This document shows, one piece after another, positions 1-8,683 of a stretch of DNA of 64,000 nucleotides. The stretch comes from Clostridiales bacterium (lineage in GTDB: Bacteria; Bacillota; Clostridia; Christensenellales; Aristaeellaceae). The position numbers and the translations under genes are program-made. Positions within the stretch are counted from its first letter, which is position 1. Every line of letters starts with the position of its first letter. The stretch spans positions 1 to 64,000 of the forward strand of contig SFET01000018.1 of NCBI GenBank assembly GCA_004557125.1. The letters are read 5' to 3'. The notes under the pieces are model-generated. The model searched no databases, had not been told where the DNA came from, and worked only from the letters and a program-made list of their open reading frames with translations.

Positions 1-129
1 ACTCAGGCTGCTGCCCGGGAGGAACACGAATTTCTCCGCGCCGCCCTCGTAGCTCACCGACGCCGCCAGCGCGCTGCCGCACAGCAGCGCCGCCATCAGG
101 AGCGCCAGGCATATGCTTCTCTTCTTCAT
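1..129 (-). CDS. Secreted surface protein, N-terminal part only
   Basis: Only the first 43 codons lie in the window. The protein starts MKKRSICLALLMAALLCG and continues SALAASVSYEGGAEKFVF, a typical signal peptide with probable cleavage after SALA. The gene begins 14 bases after the preceding reading frame ends, so it is the third member of a minus-strand surface-protein cluster with the SipW-type and large adhesin genes. The mature start (VSYEGGAEKFVFLPGS) resembles proteins that accompany SipW-dependent proteins in Clostridia, but the rest is missing and no function is assigned. Confidence 0.75.
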   Translation of the reverse strand, partial: MKKRSICLALLMAALLCGSALAASVSYEGGAEKFVFLPGSSLS

Positions 130-143
130 TGTCTCGCGCCTCC

Positions 144-662
144 TTAATTATTGCTGCCGGGAACAAAGCCCCAGGCTCCCTGTACGGCACTGGTGGGCTC
201 GGCCTGAATGGACTGATGAATGATGGTCATCTCAAGATGAGCGCCCTCGACAGGAACATCCGCGGCCAAATAGGTGTATTCATTTTGGAACAGGTTCTCA
301 GTCAAAGCATCGGCGGCAACGGCGGTTTTGTAGTAGTAGTAATCGCCATTCTTTGTCCAGAAAACAGTATTATAGTCGATATTGTCCGTCCAGGGGGCTA
401 CAATTGCACCATCTTTGTACCAGTTGGCGACAACCTTCACCCGGACGAAAACAGGGATGTTTCCGGTGTTTTTGATCTGCACGATCGACTTGACGTTATT
501 CTCAAATGTCTCTTGGATCTCCGTGCTAACGTCCGCAGGGGTGAAGGTGTTTACGACGGGATCGGTCTGGGTGACGAGGTAGGCGAGGGTGCCGCCAACG
601 GCGAAGGTCAGCAGCAGGACGACCAGAACCGCTCCCAGAAGGAATTTCTTATACCGCATCAT
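144..662 (-). CDS. SipW/TasA (camelysin)-type surface protein
   Basis: A 172-residue protein with a SipW-type signal segment: a basic start (MMRYKKF), a hydrophobic core (about residues 7-27), then GGTLAYLVTQTDPVVNTF, where the T-x-N-x-F context is characteristic of TasA, CotN and camelysin precursors cleaved by the SipW signal peptidase. The remainder is a beta-rich domain with no catalytic motif (KNTGNIPVFVRVKVVANW and similar). The start has a GGAGGTGAG site six bases upstream and overlaps the end of the adhesin fragment by 14 bases, so they were translated as one operon. Likely role: secreted matrix or fibre component. No sipW peptidase gene is visible in the window. Confidence 0.8.
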   Translation of the reverse strand: MMRYKKFLLGAVLVVLLLTFAVGGTLAYLVTQTDPVVNTFTPADVSTEIQETFENNVKSIVQIKNTGNIPVFVRVKVVANWYKDGAIVAPWTDNIDYNTVFWTKNGDYYYYKTAVAADALTENLFQNEYTYLAADVPVEGAHLEMTIIHQSIQAEPTSAVQGAWGFVPGSNN

Positions 663-2643
663 CGTCGCTCACCTCCGTTTCTGTCACTGTAGCAAACTCA
701 TTCTTGACCGAACTCTCGTCATCCAGCCACTTCTGATCGGTCTTTTTGACATTGGTAAACGACACTTCAGCCGATCCGCCGCCGATGATTGTAACAGTTT
801 GTGGGTTTGATGTGCCACTTTGCAGGCTGAATCTCCACGACCAATCTGTATCCTCTGTGACGGTATAGGCACCTGGCTGCAGACCTGTCAATGTCACAGA
901 ACCAGCGCCTGTAATAACGACCTGCGCACTGTAACCATTCGTCCCTGTCACATTGAAGATGAAGCTCTGATCATTTGCGCCTGTGACCACCTTTTTAATC
1001 GTCAGGGAACCCGGCGCTTTTTCATCCTTCCAGACCGCGTAGAGGACGGTATCATCTTCTATCGTGATCGAGCCATCGGGCTGATACGTGGGCGTGGTTG
1101 CGTTGGGATCGGTGCTCCAGCCCAGGAAGGTGAGGTGATAGTCCTCGCCGTTCAGGGTGGCATCGATGACATTGTTCGTCAGGCCCTCAATCGAACCCAC
1201 CGTCGCCGTCAGCGGGGACTTACCCACGCTGGTGTTCGGCAGCGTGATGCCGGGGGCGATATAGTTCTTCAGGTTCAGGTCGTAGGACAGCGTAATATCC
1301 GACGTGGGCTTGACCACGCAGTCGATGTGCCAGCCGACGTCCGTAGCGGACATCAGCTTGATGACGTAGGGAATCACTTCGTATTGGCTCATGTTGTCGG
1401 TCGTGAGAATCGTACCATCCGTCGCCTTTACAGCGTTCAGATTCGCGAGCACCGTCAGCACCTTGTCCCATTCAATGCCGCTGATGTACGCCATGCAGTC
1501 GCTGCCGTCCGCGTCGTAGATGCCGACCGTGGAGGAGCCGTCCGTGGAGGTCACCAGAGCATTCACAATGTCCTCGGAGATAATGCCGGTCGAGGAACTG
1601 GAGAAGGTCGTACGACCGTCCTGCACGGCATAGTTGCTGCCGCTCTGAGAGATATGACGGTAGGTTACATCCAGGGTCACGCCCGGCTCAGAAGGCATCG
1701 AGCCATACGCACTGCTGTTCTGGGAATAGTCCAGAATCGACAGGATGACCGGATAGCCCGCGATCGACTGTTTGATGATCTCATTGTGATCGGAGACGAT
1801 GAAGGTCAGCGTAGCGGAATAATCTTTGCCTGACGATCTCCACGTGAACGTATACGTCGCCGTGGTGCCGGTAGGGGCATTGGCTGCGACCGTGAAGGTG
1901 CTTCTATTGGCCGTAAAATAGGTGCCGTCGCCGCTGGTGCGAGTCCAAGTCACATTGTTGGCACTGATGAACGTCAACGTCGTTCCGGCTTCGATATAAT
2001 AGGTCACGGTTTCGCCGTTCGTCAGTTCGGAGGCGTTGGTCCCCCAGTCGGAATACTTGTTCGTGCCCGCCACGACGTAGTAGACCGAGAAGCTGGTGGT
2101 GTGGAAGGAGATGCTGCCTTCGCCCACGGTGACTTTGCCGTCTGCGCTGCGGATTTGCTCATAGCTCAGGGTGTTCTCCGTGCCCAGCGCGGCGCTGGTC
2201 GCTTCCAACGAGCGCGTCAGGCCATAGGTCGCCGCTGCCGCCGCCGACTGCAGCGCTCCCGTTTCGGCGGCCGTCTCCACGGCCTCCTCCGTGTCCAGAA
2301 TGTGATAGACGTCCACCGTGCTGTCCGCTGCGGTGTCCACGCCCGTGATGTTCACCTCGACGCCCAGATCCTCCGGCTGCCACTCCTGGCCGTTCGCCGC
2401 GATCTTGATGTCAAAGGCGTAGGTCTGGTCGCCATCGGCAAGCTCGATGCCCAGGCTCTCGCGAATGCTTTCCTTCTCCGCGTCGCTCAGCTGGCTGACC
2501 TGCAGCTCCGCTCCCTCCGGCAGTTCGCCGCCGACGTTGAAGCCGAAGCCGTTCAGCGCAGCGCTGATGGTGCCGTCCGCAAACGTGACCGCCGCGCCCT
2601 CCTGCGCGCCGCTGAGCCACGTTTCGTACGTCGCCTGCGGTGC
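649..2643 (-). pseudogene. Large adhesin-like protein, 5' end missing
   Basis: An open frame of about 664 codons running from a TAA at 2644-2646 to the stop at 649, with no good start at its upstream end. A late ATG at 2355 is possible, but coding sequence clearly extends further up (APQATYETWLSGAQEG onward). The order is an N-terminal beta-rich region, an InlB B-repeat-like segment (FLGWSTDPNATTPTYQPDG...VLYAVW), then a Cna-B/DUF5979-like domain starting GSLTIKKVVTGANDQSF, and a short acidic tail. There is no LPXTG. The signal peptide is gone. At 2643 the base composition changes abruptly from GC-rich to AT-rich, consistent with truncation by insertion or deletion. Confidence 0.65.
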
Positions 2644-2935
2644 TTAATAGTGGAAATCTGAACACAGAGCTTATTCGCATAGCATATGTTGCAATGACGC
2701 GTCCTCGAAAACTTTTGGTGGTTTCGGTTCCCAAAACAAAAACTACACTATCTAGATTTTCTACAGCCTTGTGGGATTATCAAGAACTTTAAGTAGAAAT
2801 AGCGAATTTAAGGTATCTAGCTATTCATGATCTGCTCTACGTCAATTACAAAAGCAGAAAACCCAGATTATCAGGTCGATTATCTGATAGTTTGGGTTTT
2901 CTGCTTTTCAGAATTATATTTTTTGTCGTGTGCTT
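2644..2935. other. AT-rich island between two truncated genes
   Basis: About 290 bp, clearly AT-rich against GC-rich flanks. It separates an adhesin lacking its start from a recombinase lacking its end. Apart from the hairpin at 2850-2908 I see no gene, and short open frames show no recognisable protein. It looks like the scar of an insertion or deletion, or a remnant of foreign DNA. Confidence 0.6.
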
Positions 2936-3880
2936 GACATACGGGTGCCGCAGGGTGTGGAAGTGCACGCCCTGTATGCCCAGGCGCTTCGCCAAGCGCT
3001 GGAACCGCCGCTGGAGGGTTCGCGGCTCCGCGACGTGCCCGCGCCTGCCGAACACGTACTCCGACGCTGCGCTGCCGCAGCGCTCCCGCAGCATCTCCAT
3101 CAGGAAGGCCGGAACCGGCAGTATGCGCTGGGAATGCCGCGTCTTGGGCGTGCCCACCGCCAGCATCGTGCCGCCATTGAACCTTGCGATGCGCTGTGCG
3201 GTGCGTCGGACGGCGATGGTCTCGTGTTCCCAGTCGATGTCCGACCACTTCAGCGCGCAGACCTCGCCCAGGCGCATGCCGGTGTAGAGTCCCAGCAGCG
3301 TGGACAGGTCCTCGCACCCGCAGCTCTCCCGCAGCCGCTCCTGCTCCCGGCAGCTGAGAACGCGCTGCTCCGGGCTCTCCAGGCGATCCAGCCGCAGCCG
3401 CTTGCAGGGGTTCTTGCGGATGCGCCCCTCCTCCACTGCGTGCCGCAGCGCCGCGCTGAGCAGCCGGTAGACCCCGCTCACCGTGCTTGCGGCGAGGCCC
3501 TTCTCCAGCATCTGCGCCGCGAAGGCCTGCGTCACGCCCGGCGTGATCTTTGCGATGTCCATCTCCCCCAGCACCGGCAGGATGTGCTTCCGGCACATGT
3601 TGCGGTAGGTCTGCCACGAGGACAGCTTGATGTTCCCGCGCAGCTCCGCCTCCATCCAGTGGTCCATCCACATGCACAGCGTGGTGCACCCGGCGGCGGC
3701 GAAGCCCCGGTTTTCCGCCAGCGCCGCCTTCTTCAGCGTCAGCGCCTGCTTCACCGCGGTGTACTGCGTGCCGTAGATGTAGCCGAACCGCGTCCTCCCC
3801 TTTTCCGTTCTGCCGATGACGAAGCGCCCCTCGTAGCGCCCGTCCTTGCGGCGGTAGATGTTCTCGCCGTGTCGTGCCAT
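2846..3880 (-). pseudogene. Tyrosine recombinase/integrase, truncated C-terminus
   Basis: Starts MARHGENIYRRKDGRYEG, the N-terminal arm-binding type common in clostridial integrases. A core-binding domain lies around residues 65-165 and a catalytic domain follows. Visible active-site residues are Arg203 (TGMRLGE) and His308/Arg311 (HTLRH). The homology stops right after RHPYVKH. The LGH box and the catalytic tyrosine are absent, replaced by an AT-rich read-through tail (TTKNIILKSRKPKLSDN...). Without the tyrosine the enzyme should be inactive. The start has GGAGGAGA about five bases upstream. It lies upstream of the adhesin fragment on the same strand, so it may be the remnant of an element or switch linked to that cluster. 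Confidence 0.8.
2850..2908. terminator. Long inverted repeat, possible bidirectional terminator
   Basis: A 25-base arm at 2850-2874 pairs with 2884-2908 across a 9-base loop. The only two differences are G-U compatible. Arms begin AAAAGCAGAAAACCC and end GGGTTTTCTGCTTTT, giving A/T tracts on both sides as in bidirectional intrinsic terminators. An end-to-end inverted-repeat remnant of a transposon is the alternative. Confidence 0.6.
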
Positions 3881-4088
3881 TTTCTCTCCTCCTCATGTGT
3901 ATTTTCTGCCGCCGCGCCCCGACGGCTGGTTTGACGGCTTAAAGTATCTTTTCGGACAGTCCCGGCTTGCAAACCAATTTTGACAAAAAATCGACGAAAT
4001 TATGTTCGATTCCGGGTCTCGCCGTACGAATCGTAACATTTCCGTTAACGCTTTATGTAAATAATCGTAAAACCTGCACCTTAACACG

Positions 4089-4117
4089 TTGACAAAACAT
4101 GGGAATTGTAGTAATAT
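4089..4117 (+). promoter_or_regulatory. Sigma-A promoter of a small transcription unit
   Basis: A perfect TTGACA at 4089-4094, a 17-base spacer and TAATAT at 4112-4117. The -35 box is ideal; the -10 box matches four of six positions. Confidence 0.65.
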
Positions 4118-4151
4118 GTGTTTGCGGTATAGATTTTGTGCGGAGGGACGC

Positions 4152-4199
4152 ATGTTTCAATCAACGGCCGCAGAAAAGAAAAATTTGCGACAGTTGTAA
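4152..4199 (+). CDS. 15-residue microprotein or leader peptide
   Basis: The reading frame MFQSTAAEKKNLRQL is preceded by GGAGGG five bases before its ATG. It lies about 28 bases after the expected start of transcription from the promoter at 4089-4117 and ends nine bases before a terminator hairpin. Promoter, ribosome-binding site, frame and terminator together form a closed transcript of roughly 145 bases. There is no plus-strand gene downstream until 12829, so it is not an obvious attenuator leader. I do not recognise the peptide. It could equally be a small RNA with an incidental frame, or the residue of a decayed gene. Confidence 0.45.
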   Translation: MFQSTAAEKKNLRQL

Positions 4200-4207
4200 A
4201 TTGACCA

Positions 4208-4270
4208 TCTCACATTTTTGCGAGTATCGAAACATTTTCGAGCATCGCTTTTGTTGTGAGACTTTTTTTA
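4208..4270 (+). terminator. Intrinsic terminator of the small unit
   Basis: Nested stem: TCTCAC/GTGAGA outside, GCGA/TCGC and CGAAA/TTTCG inside (4208-4261), followed by C and a run of seven T. Confidence 0.7.
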
Positions 4271-4467
4271 TATTTTATCTGAATGTTTTTCCTGCAGTAA
4301 TTCCGATTTTTGCGGGCCGCGCACCGGTTTTTGCAACAGCAGCCCCTTCCTCATTCAAATTTGACCCTTTTGCCCCACATATTCTCCCTGATTTTCTTGC
4401 GTTTATAGAATATTTTTCCGCCCCGCAGCTCCACCCGGTCAGGCGGCAAACGATCCTGCGCGGGCAC

Positions 4468-4505
4468 GCAAAAGCGCCCCCTTCCTTCGAAGGGGGCGCT
4501 TTTGC
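4468..4505. terminator. Perfect 17-bp hairpin
   Basis: Arms GCAAAAGCGCCCCCTTC and its exact complement around a CTTC loop. The A/T ends make it usable as a terminator in both directions. Confidence 0.65.
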
Positions 4506-4570
4506 ATCCGCATGGGAATCCATCAGGAGGAGGTCGATTCATTCGCCGGCGGCCGGGCGGCACCGCTCGT

Positions 4571-4621
4571 CCAAAAACAAATCGGCACACCATCCTGCAT
4601 TGATGCAAAATGGTGTGCCGA
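4571..4621 (-). terminator. Terminator of oppA
   Basis: A 12-bp stem (TCGGCACACCAT at 4582-4593 with 4610-4621) is followed on the minus strand by a T-rich stretch (4571-4581). It lies 78 bases after the oppA stop codon. Confidence 0.75.
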
Positions 4622-4698
4622 ATGCTTCGGTTTATGCCGCGCGCATGCGCCTGCGATTACAGGTCATGCGGCGGTTTCCCGACCCTTTCGCCGATGGA

Positions 4699-6459
4699 TT
4701 ATTCGGCGATGGTGCAGTACATGAAGTACTTGTAGCCCAGCGGGTTGGAGAAGAAGCCTTCCACGGCGTCATCCAGCATGTAGATGTCGGTGTAGAAGTA
4801 CAGGGGGGTGATGCAGCCGGTGGACATCAGCAGGTCCTCGGCTCTGTGCATCAGCGCGTAGCGGGTCTCGGTGTCGGTGCAGGTCTTGACCAGGTCGATG
4901 AGCACATCGTAGGTCTCGGCCCAGGTGCCGTTCTCAACCTTGACGTCGTAGCCCAGGTCGGTCAGATCCAGGCTGTACATGGCGATGTCCGCATGGGCAT
5001 CCCTGCCGAACTGCACGTCGTTGTTGCCGGACTCGGTGATCCACATATCCAGGAAGGAGATGGGATCGTTGTAGTCGGCCAGCCAGCCGTTGCGGGCGAT
5101 GGTGTAGCCGCCGTCCTTACGGGTGTTCAGGAAGGTGTTCCACTCCTGGTTGACCAGGTTCACGGTGATGCCCACGGAAGCCCACACGCCCTGCAGGTAC
5201 TCGCCGATGGCCTTGTGGCCCTCAGAGGTGTTGTACAGGTACTCCATGGTGGGAGCGTTGGTGAAGGTGTAGGTGGCCTCGTCGTAGTCGTAGTACTTCT
5301 TCAGGATCTCGATGGCCTCGTCCCAGTTCGCCATGTAGGCGTCCTCGGAGACGTCATAGTAGCCGATGTAGTCCTCGGAGTCGCCGGCGTTCATGTAGAA
5401 CTCGGAGCCGTCGGCGTCGGTCATGCCCATGGGAACGAAGCCCGAAGCGGGAACCTGGCCGGCCTGGCCGATCTCCTCAACGATGTAGTTGCGATCCAGC
5501 AGCAGGCTCATCGCCTTGCGGATCTCCATGTTGGCGGCCTCAGCCTCGACGCCGGTCAGCTCGCTGTCGGCGGGCAGCAGGTTCTGGTTGATGTTCCAGC
5601 ACACATAGTAGGTGCCGATCTGGCCGGCGACGAAGTACTCGGTGGGATACTCGGCCTCCAGGCGCTTGATCTCCTGGGTGGGAACGTCGTCAATCAGCTG
5701 CCAGCTGCCGTTTTCGAAGTTGGACAGCATGTTGTTGGCGTCGTCAGAGAGGTAGAACTCGATGGTGTCCATCAGGATGGAGTCCGCATCGATGTAGTTG
5801 GGGTTCTTGGTCAGCGTGATCTTGCTGTTGTGCTCCCAGCCGGTGATGGTGTACGGGCCGTTGCACACGTAGGTGGAGGGATCGGTGGCCCAGGCTTCGT
5901 TGGCAACCACGTCCTCGCGAACCGGGTAGTATGCCGGGAAGGCCATCAGCTCGTTCCAGTAGGCAACAGCGTTGTTCAGGGTCACTTCCAGGGTCTTGTC
6001 ATCGATGGCGGTGACAGCCAGATCATCCGGATAGCCCTTGACAACCTCGAACATATAGCCGTAGTCGGCGCCCAGCTCGGTGGAGGCAGCGCGCTTCCAT
6101 GCGAACTCGAAGTCGCCCGCGGTGACCGCCTGGCCGTCGGACCAGGTCAGGCCGTCCTTCAGGGTGTAGGTGTAGGTCACGGTGCCGTCCTCGTTCTCAA
6201 CGCCTTCGGTCAGCTCCTCGGCGGAGTCGGCAACGATGACCAGGTTGCCCTCCTCGTTCTGGGCCCACTTGGCCAGGCCGGAGAACAGGTGCGCGGTCAG
6301 GGTCGCGCCATCGACTGCGGAGTTCAGCGCGGGATCGATGGTGTCGGGTTCAGAGGCGATGCAGACAGCGATGGAAGTGGCGGTTTCTTCTGCCAGCGAG
6401 ATCGCGGAGCAGGAGAGAACCATGGCCAGAACCAGCATGAGAGCAACGAACTTCTTCAT
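4699..6459 (-). CDS. oppA: Oligopeptide-binding protein OppA (SBP family 5)
   Basis: A 586-residue extracellular solute-binding protein of family 5, which delivers peptides to the OppBCDF transporter. The signal region is MKKFVALMLVLAMVLSCS followed by AISLAEE. It could be cleaved by signal peptidase I after SLA or be lipidated at the Cys in VLSC. Family landmarks include SEPDTIDPALNSAVDG near the mature start, YTLKDGLTWSDGQAVTAGDF, NPNYIDAD and ARNGWLADYNDPISFLDM. The start at 6459 is chosen because a GGGGGAA site lies just upstream. An in-frame ATG 19 codons earlier lacks a site and would mask the signal peptide. Unusually, the binding-protein gene is last in the operon, after two hairpins, and may have its own promoter. 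Confidence 0.93.
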   Translation of the reverse strand: MKKFVALMLVLAMVLSCSAISLAEETATSIAVCIASEPDTIDPALNSAVDGATLTAHLFSGLAKWAQNEEGNLVIVADSAEELTEGVENEDGTVTYTYTLKDGLTWSDGQAVTAGDFEFAWKRAASTELGADYGYMFEVVKGYPDDLAVTAIDDKTLEVTLNNAVAYWNELMAFPAYYPVREDVVANEAWATDPSTYVCNGPYTITGWEHNSKITLTKNPNYIDADSILMDTIEFYLSDDANNMLSNFENGSWQLIDDVPTQEIKRLEAEYPTEYFVAGQIGTYYVCWNINQNLLPADSELTGVEAEAANMEIRKAMSLLLDRNYIVEEIGQAGQVPASGFVPMGMTDADGSEFYMNAGDSEDYIGYYDVSEDAYMANWDEAIEILKKYYDYDEATYTFTNAPTMEYLYNTSEGHKAIGEYLQGVWASVGITVNLVNQEWNTFLNTRKDGGYTIARNGWLADYNDPISFLDMWITESGNNDVQFGRDAHADIAMYSLDLTDLGYDVKVENGTWAETYDVLIDLVKTCTDTETRYALMHRAEDLLMSTGCITPLYFYTDIYMLDDAVEGFFSNPLGYKYFMYCTIAE

Positions 6460-6543
6460 GATGAGTTCCCCCTTCTGATAATAGAAGTATTTATTCTTTG
6501 ATGCGCTTGCATCCAAGAAGCACGATTGGGCGATCCGGCGGTC

Positions 6544-6598
6544 AGGCCCCTTTGGATGGGCCTACCCTCCCCCGTCAACGGGTTAACCGTTGACGGGG
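6544..6598. other. Two hairpins between oppF and oppA
   Basis: A 12-bp stem (CCCCGTCAACGG at 6570-6581 with 6587-6598) and a 6-bp stem (AGGCCC at 6544-6549 with 6558-6563). On the minus strand no T-run follows, so they are more likely to set relative transcript levels or stability than to stop all transcription. On the plus strand five T follow. Confidence 0.5.
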
Positions 6599-6672
6599 AC
6601 TTTTTCATGAGGCTTGCCGAATGAAAAACGGATCGCGTTGCGGCGTTTGGGCCGGGAAGCGTACGCCCGGCG

Positions 6673-7659
6673 TCAGTTGATCTCCTTCACCCGGTGGCAG
6701 GCAACGAAGTGGCCCGGCGCGACCTCCTCAAAGGGCGGCATGGACTGGGCGCAGGCCTCGGTGGCGTAGCGGCAGCGGGTGCGGAACGGGCAGCCGGAGG
6801 GCGCGTTCAGCGGGCTGGGAATGTCGCCGGTGAGGGCGATGCGCTGGTTGGCGCGGGCGATCTTGGGATCCGGCACCGGCACTGCGGACAGCAGCGACTG
6901 GCTGTACGGATGCAGCGGGTGGTTGTAGATCTCGTTGGCCTCGGCCAGCTCCACCATCTTGCCCAGGTACATCACAGCGATGCGGTCGGAGATGTGGCGC
7001 ACCACCAGCAGGTCGTGGGCGATGAACAGGTAGGTCAGGCCCAGCTTGTCCTGCAGATCGTCGAACATGTTGATGACCTGCGCCTGAATGGACACGTCCA
7101 GTGCGGACACGGGCTCGTCGCAGACGATGAACTCGGGATTGACCGCCAGGGCGCGGGCGATGCCGATGCGCTGGCGCTGGCCGCCGGAAAACTCGTGGGC
7201 GTAGCGGGAGGCGTGCTCGCTGTTCAGGCCAACGTAGCCCATCAGCTCCAGGATGCGCTCCTGGCGCTCCTGCTTGCTGGAGTAGAGCTTGTGCACGTCC
7301 AGCGGTTCGCCGACGATGTCGGAGACCGTCATGCGGGGATTCAGCGAGGAGTAGGGATCCTGAAAGACCATGGTGGCCTTCTTGCGGAACTCCTGAATGT
7401 CCTGCTTGGTCCGGATGGGCTTGCCGTCGAAGATCACCTCGCCGGCGGTGGGCTTGTACAGGTGCAGGATGGTGCGGCCCACGGTGGTCTTGCCGCAGCC
7501 GGACTCGCCCACCAGGCCCAGCGTCTCACCCTTGTTGATGGTGAAGGAGACGTCGTCCACGGCCTTGAGGGGCTTGGAGCGGAAGAAGCCCATGTTGATA
7601 TCGAAGTATTCCTTGAGGTTCTTGACCTCAACGAGCGGGCGGTTCTTGTTTTCAGACAT
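6673..7659 (-). CDS. oppF: Oligopeptide ABC transporter ATPase OppF
   Basis: A 328-residue ATPase that powers peptide import with OppD. It has Walker A GESGCGKT (residues 51-58), Q-loop FQDPYSSLNPRMT, signature FSGGQRQRIGIARAL, Walker B FIVCDEP and the C-terminal Cys motif CPFRTRCRYATEAC typical of the Opp/Dpp family. The ATG at 7659 is preferred, with GGAAGGGGG about eight bases upstream. A GTG three codons earlier sits directly against that site. The gene overlaps the end of oppD by eight bases, so the two are translationally coupled. Confidence 0.93.
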   Translation of the reverse strand: MSENKNRPLVEVKNLKEYFDINMGFFRSKPLKAVDDVSFTINKGETLGLVGESGCGKTTVGRTILHLYKPTAGEVIFDGKPIRTKQDIQEFRKKATMVFQDPYSSLNPRMTVSDIVGEPLDVHKLYSSKQERQERILELMGYVGLNSEHASRYAHEFSGGQRQRIGIARALAVNPEFIVCDEPVSALDVSIQAQVINMFDDLQDKLGLTYLFIAHDLLVVRHISDRIAVMYLGKMVELAEANEIYNHPLHPYSQSLLSAVPVPDPKIARANQRIALTGDIPSPLNAPSGCPFRTRCRYATEACAQSMPPFEEVAPGHFVACHRVKEIN

Positions 7660-8665
7660 TGTCCGCACCCCCTTCCAGGGTAATCAGGCCGTCCTCCACG
7701 CCGCGCTTGATGTTCATCCAGCAGGTGGCCATGTGGTCGTCGTTGATGAACATGCGCTCGGGGCGCTGGGTGAGGCAGACCTTCATGGCCGACTCGCAGC
7801 GGGGTGCGAAGGGGCAGCCCGCGGGCATGTTCAGCAGGTCGATGGGCGTGCCGGTGATGGGCTGCAGGCGCTGGCCCTTGGTGTCCGCGGTGGGAATGGA
7901 GCGCATCAGGCCCTTGGTGTACTCGTGGCGGGGATTGTAGAAGATCTCGTCCGCCGTGCCCTGCTCGCAGATGGAGCCGGCGTACATCACGACCACCTCG
8001 TCGCACATCTGGGCGACCACGCCCAAGTCGTGGGTGATCATGATGATGGCCATGCCCAGCTGCTTCTGCAGATCGCGCATCAGGTCGAGGATCTGGGCCT
8101 GGATGGTCACGTCCAGCGCCGTGGTGGGCTCGTCCGCGATGAGGATATCCGGCTCGCAGGCCAGCGCCATGGCGATCATCACCCTCTGGCGCATGCCGCC
8201 GGAGAGCTCAAAGGGATACTGCTTCATGCGCTTTTCGGGCTGATTGATGTTCACCAGGCGCAGCATCTCCAGCGCGCGCTCCCGCGCCTGCTGCTTGTTG
8301 CGCTTGGTGTGCAGCAGGATCGCCTCCATCAGCTGATGGCCCACGGTGTAGGTGGGATTCAGGCTGGTCATGGGATCCTGGAAGATGATGGAAATCTTGT
8401 TGCCGCGCACGGTGCGCAGCACCTTTTCGCCCGCGTTGACCAGCTCCTGGCCGTCCAGCTTCACGCTGCCGCCGATGATCTTGCCGGTGGGTGCGAGGAT
8501 CTGCATGATGGAGTAGGCCGTGACCGACTTGCCGGAGCCGGATTCGCCCACGATGCCCAGCACCTTGCCGCGCTCGAGCTGGAAGGACACGCCGTCGACG
8601 GCCCTGACCTCGCCCGCATCGGTGAAGAAGGAGGTGCGCAGTTCATTTACTTCAAGCAGTGCCAT
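7652..8665 (-). CDS. oppD: Oligopeptide ABC transporter ATPase OppD
   Basis: A 337-residue ATPase, partner of OppF on the cytoplasmic face of the importer. Walker A GESGSGKS (residues 40-47), Q-loop FQDPMTSLNPTYT, signature LSGGMRQRVMIAMAL, Walker B ILIADEP, switch His in ITHDLG, and the C-terminal CPFAPRCESAMKVC motif. AAAGGAGA lies eight bases before the ATG. It follows oppC by 18 bases. Confidence 0.93.
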   Translation of the reverse strand: MALLEVNELRTSFFTDAGEVRAVDGVSFQLERGKVLGIVGESGSGKSVTAYSIMQILAPTGKIIGGSVKLDGQELVNAGEKVLRTVRGNKISIIFQDPMTSLNPTYTVGHQLMEAILLHTKRNKQQARERALEMLRLVNINQPEKRMKQYPFELSGGMRQRVMIAMALACEPDILIADEPTTALDVTIQAQILDLMRDLQKQLGMAIIMITHDLGVVAQMCDEVVVMYAGSICEQGTADEIFYNPRHEYTKGLMRSIPTADTKGQRLQPITGTPIDLLNMPAGCPFAPRCESAMKVCLTQRPERMFINDDHMATCWMNIKRGVEDGLITLEGGADNV

Positions 8666-8683
8666 GTTCGCATTCTCCTTTCA

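Larger units (their letters stand above)
3881..4698. other. Gene-poor interval with short regulatory elements
   Basis: Holds the recombinase upstream region, the small transcription unit at 4089-4270, the palindromic hairpin at 4468-4505 and the oppA terminator. Long open frames crossing it on the plus strand are shadows of the GC-rich oppA gene. No further gene is supported. Confidence 0.6.

Noticed and set aside
4099..6501. An 800-codon open frame on the plus strand opposite oppA
   Set aside because: It is the antisense shadow of a GC-rich gene: Val/Gly/His-rich translation, no start site, no domain, and oppA on the other strand is unmistakable.
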